64,000 bases of DNA from Bacillus massilinigeriensis (GCF_900111815.1 NZ_LT630004.1:2094293-2158292), one strand, 5' to 3'; shown: positions 19,590 to 27,913, numbered from the stretch's first letter. Numbers and translations: made by a program. Notes: generated by a model not told the origin, from the letters alone.

Positions 19590-20855
19590 TTAAGCTGATG
19601 TTTTTCTCTCTTCTTTTACAACAGTACCATCTTGAAGGACAAGCTTAGGGGCAATATTTTTTTCGACCGTATCGGCAGTGATAATGCATTTCACAATATC
19701 ATCACGTGAAGGTAGGTCATACATGACATCAAGCATGATGCCTTCAATAATGGAACGGAGTCCACGAGCTCCTGTTTTCCGTTCGATTGCATGCTTAGCG
19801 ATTTCATGCAGTGCGCCTTCTTCAAACTCAAGCTCTACATTGTCTAGTTCAAGCATCTTTTGATACTGTTTAACAAGCGCATTCTTAGGCTTTGTAAGGA
19901 TTTCCACTAAGGCTTCTTCATCAAGCATGGAAAGGCTGGCAATCACCGGAAGCCTTCCGATGAACTCTGGAATCAACCCAAAACGCAGTAAATCTTCAGG
20001 AAGCACCTTTGACAAGAGTTCTTTCTGGCTGATATCCTGTTGTTTGCTGTCAGAGCCAAACCCGATCACTTTCTGGCCAAGGCGCCGTTTAATGATCGTT
20101 TCGATGCCGTCAAACGCACCGCCGCAAATGAAAAGGATATTTGTTGTATCGATTTGGATAAATTCTTGATGAGGATGCTTTCTGCCTCCCTGTGGCGGGA
20201 CACTCGCAACGGTTCCTTCAAGAATCTTCAGAAGGGCTTGCTGTACGCCTTCCCCTGATACATCTCTTGTAATCGAAGGGTTTTCAGATTTTCTGGCAAT
20301 TTTATCAATCTCATCAATATAGATAATTCCTTTTTCGGCTTTCTCCACATCATAATCCGCAGACTGGATAAGTTTAAGCAGGATGTTTTCAACATCTTCC
20401 CCAACATAGCCTGCTTCAGTAAGAGATGTCGCATCAGCGATAGCAAAAGGCACATTCAGGATTCGCGCAAGCGTCTGGGCAAGCAGCGTTTTACCGCTTC
20501 CTGTCGGTCCAATCATTGCAATATTACTCTTCGAAAGCTCTACTTCGTCAATCTTACTGTTGGAATTGATGCGTTTATAATGGTTGTAAACAGCAACGGA
20601 AAGATTTTTTTTCGCTTGATCTTGACCAATAACATATTCATCGAGGATGTTTCGAATTTCCCTTGGTTTCGGAACATCTTTAAATTCTACTTCTTCCTCG
20701 GTACCCAACTCTTCTTCTACAATTTCGGTGCACAATTCAATACATTCATCACAAATATATACACCTGGTCCTGCAACAAGCTTCCGAACTTGGTCCTGGG
20801 TCTTGCCGCAGAATGAACATTTCAATTGTCCCTTTTCATCATTAAATTTGAACAT
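19590..20855 (-). CDS. clpX: ClpX, ATPase subunit of the ClpXP protease
   Basis: AAA+ unfoldase that feeds substrates to ClpP. The N-terminal zinc-binding domain has C13, C16, C35 and C38. The P-loop GPTGSGKT is near residue 116, Walker [10 protein letters not shown] near 180, and the ClpP-docking IGF loop (VIGFGSD) near 265. The frame is open to a GTG at 20864, but that codon lies within the ribosome binding site GAGGGGTG; ATG 20855 gives the usual N-terminus and 421 residues. Confidence 0.97.
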   Translation of the reverse strand: MFKFNDEKGQLKCSFCGKTQDQVRKLVAGPGVYICDECIELCTEIVEEELGTEEEVEFKDVPKPREIRNILDEYVIGQDQAKKNLSVAVYNHYKRINSNSKIDEVELSKSNIAMIGPTGSGKTLLAQTLARILNVPFAIADATSLTEAGYVGEDVENILLKLIQSADYDVEKAEKGIIYIDEIDKIARKSENPSITRDVSGEGVQQALLKILEGTVASVPPQGGRKHPHQEFIQIDTTNILFICGGAFDGIETIIKRRLGQKVIGFGSDSKQQDISQKELLSKVLPEDLLRFGLIPEFIGRLPVIASLSMLDEEALVEILTKPKNALVKQYQKMLELDNVELEFEEGALHEIAKHAIERKTGARGLRSIIEGIMLDVMYDLPSRDDIVKCIITADTVEKNIAPKLVLQDGTVVKEERKTSA

Positions 20856-21168
20856 ATATTTCACCCCTCGAGAGACTTCTAAGCGATATATGAAGCTGCA
20901 AATCAGTAGGCAGACAAACCGTTATTCTTATAGGTAAAAAGCGTACGGTGTAACAGGTATGTATTGCATTGTATCACATTCTGGCAAAGAACAGGAAATA
21001 ATAACACTTGCTTTTTAAAAGTTTTGTGCTGCATGATTCGCAAAAGATTTATGTACCCATTCAGCTTAACCACATTTGTTGAAATTAAATCCCCTTACCG
21101 TATATTACAACATTCAGCGGCATAAATTCCTTTTAAAACAGACGGCTTGCTCATATGTATAAATTGTA
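20856..21168. other. clpX-tig intergenic region
   Basis: About 310 bp with no gene. On the minus strand TGATACAAT (extended -10, core at 20968-20973) lies about 115 bp before clpX and is the likely clpX promoter, with a poor -35. No clear CtsR or CIRCE element was seen. The rest is AT-rich sequence up to the tig terminator. Confidence 0.5.
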
Positions 21169-21203
21169 CAAAACAAGGCACGAATATATCGCGCCTTGTT
21201 TTG
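21169..21203 (-). terminator. terminator of tig
   Basis: CAAAACAAGGC (21169-21179) and GCCTTGTTTTG (21193-21203) form a perfect 11-bp stem just past the tig stop codon, with T-rich flanks on both strands. Confidence 0.85.
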
Positions 21204-21222
21204 TATTAGCGGTTTATCTATA

Positions 21223-22509
21223 TTATGCTACAGTTTTGCTGTTTTCAACAAGAAACTCAACTGCTTTGCGAAGTTTCAGGTCTGATTTCAATCCTTCAAG
21301 GCTGCCTAGAGCTGTTTTAATATTGTCAATTGGCATATTGTATGTTTCTGCCATCTTTTCAAGTTCTGCATTAACATCCTCTTCAGAAACTTCCATTCCT
21401 TCTGCAGCAGCGATAGCTTCAAGCGTAAGGTTGGAACGAACACGGATTGCTGCTTCTTCTTTCATTTGGCCACGCAACGCGCTCTCGTCTTGACCTGAGA
21501 ATTGGAAATAGAGTTCAAGGTTCATTCCTTGCATTTGAAGACGCTGTTCAAACTCGCCCACCATACGATCGATTTCGTTATCTACCATTACTTCTGGAAC
21601 ATCGATTTCCGCATTGGAAGCAGCTTTTTCAACTACAGTATTTTGGATGTGGTGCTCTTTTTGGTGTTCCTTGTCAGCAGCAAGGCGGTTTTTAATTTTT
21701 TCTTTCAATGCATCTAAAGTTTCTACTTCTTCGTCTGCATCTTTTGCAAATTCATCGTCAAGTTCAGGAAGTTGCTTTTCTTTGATTTCGTGAAGCTTGA
21801 TTTTGAATACTGCAGGTTTACCAGCTAGTTCAGCAGCATGATACTCTTCTGGGAAAGATACTTCGATATCCTTTTCTTCTCCTGCTGCAAGCCCTACTAC
21901 TTGTTCTTCAAAACCTGGAATGAAAGATCCAGATCCGATTTCCAATGAATAGTTTTCAGCTTTTCCGCCTTCAAACGCTTCTCCATCAACGAAACCTTCG
22001 AAATCGATGACTACTGTATCACCATTTTCTACTTTGCCATCTTCTTTGATAACTAGTTCCGCATTGCGTTCTTGAAGGGATTTCAATTCAGCTTCCACTT
22101 CTTCATCTGTAACTGCTGTTTCGAATGCTTCTACTTCAAGGCCTTTGTATTCGCCAAGCTTTACTTCTGGCTTAACAGTAACAGTTGCTTTCACAATCAT
22201 GCTTTGGCCTTTTTCGATTTGTTCTACATCGATTTCAGGGCGATCTACCGGCTCGATTCCAGTTTCTTCAATTGCGCTTGCATAAGCTTCCGGTAGCAGA
22301 ATGTCAACTGCATCCTGGTAAAGTGCTTCTACACCAAAGCGCTTTTCGAAAAGTGTCCGTGGCATTTTGCCTTTACGGAAACCCGGTACATTAATGCTTT
22401 TTACAACTTTCTTGAATGCAGCGTCAAGACCTTCATTAACTTTTTGCGCTTCAACTTCAATTGTGAGAACCCCTTTGTTCCCTTCAAGTTTTTCCCATTT
22501 CGCAGACAT
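21223..22509 (-). CDS. tig: trigger factor, ribosome-associated chaperone and PPIase
   Basis: Binds the ribosome exit tunnel and folds nascent chains. The ribosome-binding loop GFRKGKMPR is near residue 44, the FKBP-type PPIase domain spans about 150-245 ([20 protein letters not shown]), and the C-terminal chaperone arms follow. The frame extends to 22542, but GGAGGG six bases before ATG 22509 and the MSAKWEK start fix the real N-terminus (428 residues). Confidence 0.96.
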   Translation of the reverse strand: MSAKWEKLEGNKGVLTIEVEAQKVNEGLDAAFKKVVKSINVPGFRKGKMPRTLFEKRFGVEALYQDAVDILLPEAYASAIEETGIEPVDRPEIDVEQIEKGQSMIVKATVTVKPEVKLGEYKGLEVEAFETAVTDEEVEAELKSLQERNAELVIKEDGKVENGDTVVIDFEGFVDGEAFEGGKAENYSLEIGSGSFIPGFEEQVVGLAAGEEKDIEVSFPEEYHAAELAGKPAVFKIKLHEIKEKQLPELDDEFAKDADEEVETLDALKEKIKNRLAADKEHQKEHHIQNTVVEKAASNAEIDVPEVMVDNEIDRMVGEFEQRLQMQGMNLELYFQFSGQDESALRGQMKEEAAIRVRSNLTLEAIAAAEGMEVSEEDVNAELEKMAETYNMPIDNIKTALGSLEGLKSDLKLRKAVEFLVENSKTVA

Positions 22510-22625
22510 ATTGTTCCCTCCAACATCTATTCTCATGTTCATTCACGATGAATATGCCTTGTCAATCAAGCAATATTCCAGATCAAAAGTAGATAGAATG
22601 ATTTTTTGCATAATACAACCACTAC

Positions 22626-22653
22626 ATTATAACACAGGTTCATTTTCTTTCAA
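22626..22653 (-). promoter_or_regulatory. sigma-A promoter of tig
   Basis: Minus strand TTGAAA (22648-22653), 16-bp spacer, TATAAT (22626-22631) preceded by TGT, an extended -10. It lies about 115 bp before the tig start, just after the TPR gene. Confidence 0.7.
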
Positions 22654-22665
22654 CAGCCTGTACTT

Positions 22666-23679
22666 CTATTTAAGAGAAGAAATTTCTTCTGCACTTTGGA
22701 TATGTGCCATTGCCGCAGCCGCCTCTTTCAAATCCACACAATATAGCGACGCATAATGCTCCAACCCTCTATCATCTCCATGATAGGTCTCTCCAAGATA
22801 ATGGCATCCAGCAGCCCACGCTGCGGGAGGTAGAGCATCCGGTATGAACGGATAAAAGAGAAAGAAACAGCTCTCTGCCAAACTTCTTATTGCTGAAAAA
22901 AGAACAGGATTTTTACTTTCCGTCTTTTCAGCGAGAAGCCCAACAACCTCTGTCAAAGTACTTGTACTTCTGGGATCTGGCAGCTTCTCCGGGATGCGCG
23001 AACATGACATCCCAAATTTCTCTATGACAACTTCCTCAGCGTATTCCTGCTCACGAAGAATATTCAATAACACTGTTTTAATAAAGGCACTTGTGGAAGG
23101 GTTAGTGAGAAACGACTTTATTTCCAGCACATAAGGGCGGACATTCACAGTTGAGAGTCTAGCAACTATTTGTAAGAGTACAGCACTGTCCACTTCGCCT
23201 TCTAATCCGAGTCCTTTTTCTTTCCAATCCTGTTCCTCTGATTTATCCGTTTTTTCGTCTTCAACTATTTCTATCCTCTTCCTTGAAAAATCAAGCAGGC
23301 GAGAAAAATGCTCCCGTTTATTTACAGGGACTTCCTGTTCCTCGAAGAGCGCATCAAGCACCCTTACCACCTCTATATACTCGTTCATCTGCACAAGAAT
23401 CATAATATAAAGGTCGAGCGTTTCGATATAATCTCCGATGCCGCCATTTAGCATTTCATAAGCCAGACGCTTTGCTTCTATAACATTGCCGCTTTCGTAA
23501 TATGCCATGACGAGCCCAATATAGATATCGCCGTTATCCGGGTCTAACTCTCTAGCTTGCTCCAAAAGTGCTGCAGCTTCGCTATAGTTTTTCTCTTGAA
23601 GGCAATAAAGTCCTTTTTCCATCAGTCTCTCTTTAAGGCCTGGAATTGGAATGACTTTTTTCCCAACTTTCTTTTTCAT
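22666..23679 (-). CDS. ysoA: tetratricopeptide-repeat protein, YsoA-like
   Basis: A 337-residue cytoplasmic protein. Residues about 15-110 contain TPR helices (YCLQEKNYSEAAALLEQARELDPDN, then IYIGLVMAYYESGNVIEAKRLAYEM). The C-terminal part is helical with no motif I recognise. Position next to tig and near leuD matches B. subtilis ysoA, which is the basis for the symbol. TPR proteins mediate protein contacts; the partner is unknown. It is divergent from phoD. Confidence 0.75.
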   Translation of the reverse strand: MKKKVGKKVIPIPGLKERLMEKGLYCLQEKNYSEAAALLEQARELDPDNGDIYIGLVMAYYESGNVIEAKRLAYEMLNGGIGDYIETLDLYIMILVQMNEYIEVVRVLDALFEEQEVPVNKREHFSRLLDFSRKRIEIVEDEKTDKSEEQDWKEKGLGLEGEVDSAVLLQIVARLSTVNVRPYVLEIKSFLTNPSTSAFIKTVLLNILREQEYAEEVVIEKFGMSCSRIPEKLPDPRSTSTLTEVVGLLAEKTESKNPVLFSAIRSLAESCFFLFYPFIPDALPPAAWAAGCHYLGETYHGDDRGLEHYASLYCVDLKEAAAAMAHIQSAEEISSLK

Positions 23680-23768
23680 TTAAAAACACCCTTCATTCCA
23701 TCTGATGAAGTTAGTTTAGCACGAAAGGACAAAAACGCAAAAACTTGCTGGTGTACTCTTTTTGCTAT

Positions 23769-23795
23769 TTTACAATCTTTCACAATCAGTTTATA
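23769..23795 (+). promoter_or_regulatory. probable PhoP box upstream of phoD
   Basis: Three direct repeats TTTACA (23769), TTCACA (23779) and TTTATA (23790) occur at 10-11 bp spacing, the pattern of PhoP sites in Bacillus. A TATATT-type -10 lies near 23817-23830. B. subtilis phoD is PhoPR-activated under phosphate starvation, so this is the expected regulator. Confidence 0.6.
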
Positions 23796-23850
23796 TTCTG
23801 TAAATGTTTTTTCTCTACTATATTATATTGAATAACAAGGAGGTTAAAGA

Positions 23851-25470
23851 ATGAAAGAGTCCAACGAAGGAAAGCAAAAATTTGATAGACGCAAGTTTTT
23901 CAAAAAAACGGGAAAAGGAGTGGGGCTCGCAATAGGTGTCTCTCTTTTCCAACCTTGGCAAGAAACATCCGCCTCTGCCGAATCAAAGAAAATGCGTTAT
24001 CCATTCACGCTTGGAGTTGCATCAGGAGACCCATTGGAAGATGGTGTTGTTCTTTGGACAAGATTGGCTCCTGATCCGCTTAACGGAGGCGGAATGGATC
24101 CCCACCCTTTTCCTGTGCAGTGGGAAGTAGCGCTTGACCAAAGCTTCAGAAAAGTTGTAGAACGGGGAACAGAGCTTTCCAAACCGCAATTAGGTCATTC
24201 CGTACATGTGGAAGTCAGCGGGCTTCAGCCGTTTACAAGGTACTACTACCGCTTCAAGGCAGGACCTGAAATCAGTCCTGTGGGCCGAACGAAAACTGCA
24301 CCTTCTATTGGTACCCCTGTGGACCGAGTTAGATTCGCCTTTGCTTCCTGCCAAAATTGGCCGACAGGATACTATACTGCCTATCATCATATGGCAAAAG
24401 ACAATCTTGACCTCGTTATTCATCTTGGAGATTATATTTATGAAGGAAAACATAATGCAAACGGAGTTCGACCAATTGACAAGGAATATCCAGAAATATA
24501 TACGATAGATGATTACAGAAACCGCTATGCGCTGTATAAATTAGACAGTGATCTGCAAGCAGCACATGCCAGCTTTCCATGGATGGTCGTTATGGATGAT
24601 CATGAAGTGGATAATAACTGGGCGGGAGACATCCCTCAAGATCCTCACAAACAGCCTATAGAGGAATTTTTAAAAAGAAGGGCACTAGCCTTCCAGGCAT
24701 ATTATGAACATATGCCGCTACGCCGTAGTTCCTTCCCACACGGAAGCAGCATGAACATTTATCGCCGCTTAACATATGGAAACCTGCTAGATTTTAATTT
24801 GCTTGATACAAGGCAGTATAGAGATGATCAAGCAAATGGGGACGGCTGGAAGAGTCCAACTCCTGATTCAACAGATCCGTCCAGGACGCTCCTTGGCGCC
24901 AGCCAGGAACAATGGCTGCTAGACGGACTTAAGCATTCAAAAGCAAAATGGAGAGTCCTCGCACAACAAGTTTTCTTCTCAAAAAGAGACGGTAATATTG
25001 GTCCAGACAAGGAAAGCTACAGCATGGATGCATGGGACGGTTATCCTGGGGCAAGACAACGCGTGATAGATTTCCTTGTTAAGCATGACATTAAAAACAC
25101 AGTAGTACTCACAGGGGATGTCCATACTAGCTGGGCCAGTGAAGTGAAAGAGGACTTCAACAATCCTGCTTCTAAGAATGTTGCGGTTGAATTCGTTGGA
25201 ACTTCCATCACTTCTGGCGGCGATGGCTCAGATGTGAACAGCAATACCGGTCAAATATTGCAGGAAAATCCTCACTTGAAATTTTTCAGCAACCGCCGCG
25301 GCTTTGTACGGTGCATTGTGGACGAACATAAATGGCAAACCGACTTCATGGCTCTCCCTTACGTCACGAAACCAGGTGCTCCTATCGTTCCTAAAGCATC
25401 ATTCATTGTCGAAGATGGGAAGGCTGAACTGAAGCAAATAGCAGGAAAAGAACTGGTGCTTGTACCGTAA
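23851..25470 (+). CDS. phoD: secreted alkaline phosphatase/phosphodiesterase PhoD
   Basis: Extracellular metallophosphoesterase that releases phosphate from phosphodiesters, including wall teichoic acid in B. subtilis. A Tat signal peptide carries the twin Arg at residues 13-14 (FDRRKFF), a glycine-rich hydrophobic core, and a probable ASA cleavage site. The PhoD motifs FASCQ, HLGDYIYEG, DDHEVDNNW and TGDVHTSW (metal ligands) are all present. Length 539 is near the family value. A strong GGAGG precedes the ATG. No tatA/tatC genes adjoin it, unlike B. subtilis, so the Tat translocase must be encoded elsewhere. Confidence 0.95.
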   Translation: MKESNEGKQKFDRRKFFKKTGKGVGLAIGVSLFQPWQETSASAESKKMRYPFTLGVASGDPLEDGVVLWTRLAPDPLNGGGMDPHPFPVQWEVALDQSFRKVVERGTELSKPQLGHSVHVEVSGLQPFTRYYYRFKAGPEISPVGRTKTAPSIGTPVDRVRFAFASCQNWPTGYYTAYHHMAKDNLDLVIHLGDYIYEGKHNANGVRPIDKEYPEIYTIDDYRNRYALYKLDSDLQAAHASFPWMVVMDDHEVDNNWAGDIPQDPHKQPIEEFLKRRALAFQAYYEHMPLRRSSFPHGSSMNIYRRLTYGNLLDFNLLDTRQYRDDQANGDGWKSPTPDSTDPSRTLLGASQEQWLLDGLKHSKAKWRVLAQQVFFSKRDGNIGPDKESYSMDAWDGYPGARQRVIDFLVKHDIKNTVVLTGDVHTSWASEVKEDFNNPASKNVAVEFVGTSITSGGDGSDVNSNTGQILQENPHLKFFSNRRGFVRCIVDEHKWQTDFMALPYVTKPGAPIVPKASFIVEDGKAELKQIAGKELVLVP

Positions 25471-25471
25471 A

Positions 25472-25506
25472 CAAAGCTGCTTCCTGTTTTTCAGGAAGCA
25501 GCTTTG
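25472..25506 (+). terminator. terminator of phoD (copy 1 of a duplicated hairpin)
   Basis: A perfect 15-bp stem, CAAAGCTGCTTCCTG (25472-25486) with CAGGAAGCAGCTTTG (25492-25506), T5 loop. A 30-bp stretch (25473-25502) recurs exactly at 26070-26099, bracketing the intergenic region. Confidence 0.8.
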
Positions 25507-25568
25507 TTGTGTTCCTGTTTCAGTAGAGCAATCCTGTTGATTGGAGTGGAAGGCGCGAAGACTCCTGC

Positions 25569-25632
25569 GGGACGGGGACCCGGGAATCTGGGGATCTAGG
25601 GATTTGGGACCAGGGGACCAGGGAATCTGGGG
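25569..25632 (+). repeat. G-rich tract, potential G-quadruplex
   Basis: About ten runs of three or four G occur in 64 bp, several as near repeats of GGGAATCTGGGGA and GGGACC. It lies inside what looks like a copy of the intergenic repeat. Folding is an inference from the run pattern only. Confidence 0.6.
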
Positions 25633-25739
25633 ACGCACAAGCGCCAAGGGAAGCTTTACCGCTTGCCTCGTGGAGGGCGCAGCTTCTCGAGAGGAAATTA
25701 ACAGCCTTATCATAAGGCTTGAAGCCTCACAAACGAAAA

Positions 25740-26040
25740 TCGCCTCCAAACTCCTTAAAAATAGTCATTTTCTTTGATTTTTTGAGGATAAAAGGAGCAT
25801 TTTCGAGGATGGTACAGTACTTTTTGAAAAAGAGAGGCTCTGTAACCGATTACACTTCTGAATTAGCTCCAGTTGAAAATTGCTTCAATCGGGATATCTA
25901 CGGTAACCGTCCATTTATCTACGGTAATGTCCCATATATCTACGGTTCCTCCCCAGATATCTACGGTAAATAACAAAATATCAACAGTAGGTTCCACCCC
26001 ACTTCCAGTTTATCTTTCATGTAAATCAAAAAAAAGATCC
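25740..26040. repeat. composite element R1: palindrome plus five 21-bp units
   Basis: Five units start at 25896, 25917, 25938, 25959 and 25980; four read ATCTACGGT and the last ATCAACAGT. The palindrome TGTAACCGATTACA is at 25841-25854. An SD-like GGAG is at 25794, and upstream sequence from about 25740 aligns with element R3. In R1 an ORF from ATG 25809 to TAA at 25971-25973 reads through the units as IYG heptapeptides (54 residues). Its GGAG is rather far from the ATG, so I treat coding as possible, not shown. Confidence 0.8.
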
Positions 26041-26069
26041 AGCCATCCTTTGGTTTGATCAAATTCAAT

Positions 26070-26099
26070 AAAGCTGCTTCCTGTTTTTCAGGAAGCAGC
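26070..26099 (-). terminator. terminator of leuD (copy 2 of the duplicated hairpin)
   Basis: GCTGCTTCCTG (26073-26083) pairs with CAGGAAGCAGC (26089-26099). The 30 bp are identical to those at 25473-25502. On the minus strand it follows the leuD stop and is trailed by TTTATTG. Confidence 0.75.
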
Positions 26100-26103
26100 A
26101 TTG

Positions 26104-26685
26104 TTATCTCACGCTTTCATACTGTCTAATGCTGCTTTCATATTGCAGCGTGAGAGAAATTTCATCATACCCATTCATTAGCATCATCCGCCAATGCGGG
26201 TGAATCTCAAAAGCAAACAGTTTGCCGCTTTCATCGCTGACTGTCATATCCTCCAATGATACTGTTAAACTATGTTTCTCTCCTTTTGTATGCTGCAAGA
26301 GGTTTTCCACATGCTCTTTAGACGTAACAATTGGCAGTATGCCGTTCTTCAGGCAGTTTTGATAAAAAATATCGGCGAAGGATGGTGCGATGATCACTCG
26401 GAATCCATAATCCAGCAATGCCCATGGTGCATGTTCCCTTGATGAACCGCATCCAAAGTTCTCATTTGCGATCAGAATGGTCGCATCTGCGTTTTCTGGA
26501 AAATTCAGTTCGAATTCCGGGTTGAGGCTGCCATCCTTGTAAAATCTCCAATCATAAAATAAAAAACTGCCAAAACCCGTCTTTTCCACTCTTTTCAAAA
26601 ACTGCTTGGGGATAATTTGATCCATATCTACGTTCATCCTGTCCATCCCGGCAGTTTTTCCAGTATAAACAGTGATTCCAGCCAA
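26104..26685 (-). CDS. leuD: 3-isopropylmalate dehydratase small subunit
   Basis: Swivel-domain partner of LeuC in leucine synthesis. The family motifs DQIIPKQFLKR (about 22-32), ENFGCGSSREHAPWAL and NGYDEISLTL are intact, and 193 residues is normal. The start is TTG at 26685, nine bases after AAGGAGG. The catalytic partner leuC directly upstream lacks about two thirds of its 5' part, and the rest of the leu and ilv genes are missing here, so LeuD is probably without a local partner unless a second leuC exists. No decay is visible in leuD itself. Confidence 0.93.
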   Translation of the reverse strand: MAGITVYTGKTAGMDRMNVDMDQIIPKQFLKRVEKTGFGSFLFYDWRFYKDGSLNPEFELNFPENADATILIANENFGCGSSREHAPWALLDYGFRVIIAPSFADIFYQNCLKNGILPIVTSKEHVENLLQHTKGEKHSLTVSLEDMTVSDESGKLFAFEIHPHWRMMLMNGYDEISLTLQYESSIRQYESVR

Positions 26686-26702
26686 TAAGTCCAGCCTCCT
26701 TC

Positions 26703-27221
26703 TTATTGTTGTACGGCGGCTTTTGCAGCAAACTCTCTAATATCAATAAAATGCCCAAAAACTGCAGCAGCTGCTGCCATTGCCGGGCTTACAAGATGAG
26801 TCCTCGCTCCTGCCCGTTGCCTCCCTTCAAAATTCCGGTTTGAAGTAGAAGCACAATGCTCACCTTCTGGGACAGTATCTGCATTCATACTGAGGCACAT
26901 ACTACAGCCAGATTCCCGCCATTCAAATCCTGCTTCGAGAAATACTGCATCAAGCTTTTCTTCTTCAGCTTGTTTCTTTACCTTTTGAGACCCGGGAACA
27001 ACAATCGCAGTAACATTTTCATGCACTTTCCTTCCACGGACTATTTCGGCTGCCGCCCTTATATCTTCGATTCTCGCGTTAGTGCAAGATCCGATAAACA
27101 CTTTCTGAATTGGTATCTCACGGATCCTTTGCCCTTCTTTAAGTCCCATATATCGCAGCGCCTGATCTGTCGACTTGGAAGTTTCGTTATCAAGCTCATG
27201 CAGAAAGGGTACGTCGTTCAA
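26703..27221 (-). pseudogene. leuC: leuC remnant, 5' two thirds deleted
   Basis: About 172 C-terminal residues of the isopropylmalate dehydratase large subunit (normally about 470). The three cysteines that hold the 4Fe-4S cluster (GSCTN, and CSMC in ESGCSMC) and the [13 protein letters not shown] segment remain, but the N-terminal domains are gone. The remnant starts at [10 protein letters not shown], immediately after the transposase codons for EPF near 27222-27228, so a deletion fused the IS to leuC. The TTG at 27221 has no ribosome binding site, so it is probably not made. leuD follows 17 bp downstream. Confidence 0.92.
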
Positions 27222-27913
27222 AAGGCTCTAGCACACGTATGACGGCGTTTTTGCGCAAGCGTGAGACAATGAAATAGCCGTCATCTGTCATGCGGTCGAA
27301 TCGCTCATAATCCAAGTAACCACGGTCAAACACATACATGCATTCTTTGTCGTCTACCAGCACTTCTAATTGGCCGCGATCATGTTCTTTCGCATTCGTG
27401 AGGACCGCTTTATCTGGATACGAACAGCCTTTTTCTAGGGAAACTAGACGTAAATGAAGCTTAATGCCTGATTTTGTTTTGCGGAATTCAGCCCATTTAT
27501 GATGGTTTAAGTTCAGCGGCAACGTACTAGAGTCAATGATTTTCAGCGGTGTTGTAACTTCACGCCGCTTTTCAAAATGCGTTTTCTCATGAATTTTGCG
27601 CGACTAAGTCTAGAAACACTTGTTGGAAAACATCTGTTGGCACTTGGGTTAATCGTCGTCCTAACTGCGAAAAGCTAATCGATTCTAAATCTGTTGCTTG
27701 TTGTAGGTCATCCGAGAATAACGTTTCACTGACAGCACGTAGACTTTCGGTTTCGTTGAGCTGTGCGAATACGAATAATTTCAAGAATGAAGCGATGTGT
27801 AGCTTCTTTGTATAGTAATTTAATTGATAGGCTTCCACCAATTCCTCGAGTTTTGTGGAGAAAATGGGTGGGAACCATTGTTCAAATGATGTTTTTCGTG
27901 TAAACTTATCCAT
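27196..27913 (-). pseudogene. IS4-family transposase, frameshifted and 3'-truncated
   Basis: The coding frame starts at ATG 27913 after AAAGGACAATCAC. The first part (to the stop near 27601) and the second part (27522 to 27226) belong to one protein: they join at LVAQ / IHEKTHFEKRREVTT if one A is removed from the AAAA run near 27597-27600. The DDE-fold segments IIDSSTLPLNLNHHKWAEF and VFDRGYLDYERFDRM are present; the C-terminal third with the catalytic Glu is missing at the leuC junction. It therefore cannot transpose by itself. I could not identify terminal inverted repeats. Confidence 0.88.

Larger units (their letters stand above)
25507..26069. other. phoD-leuD intergenic region with nested repeats
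   Basis: About 560 bp without a firm gene. In order it holds a left-end-like copy of the Bacillaceae intergenic repeat (25541-25573), a G-rich tract (25569-25632), a degenerate right end (to about 25705), and the first 21-bp composite element (about 25740-26040). A 54-residue ORF (25809-25973) lies in the composite element and is discussed there. Confidence 0.6.

Noticed and set aside
25896-25988. CRISPR-like array
   Set aside because: The repeated part is only about 11 bp and the variable part about 10 bp, far too short for CRISPR, and no cas genes are present.
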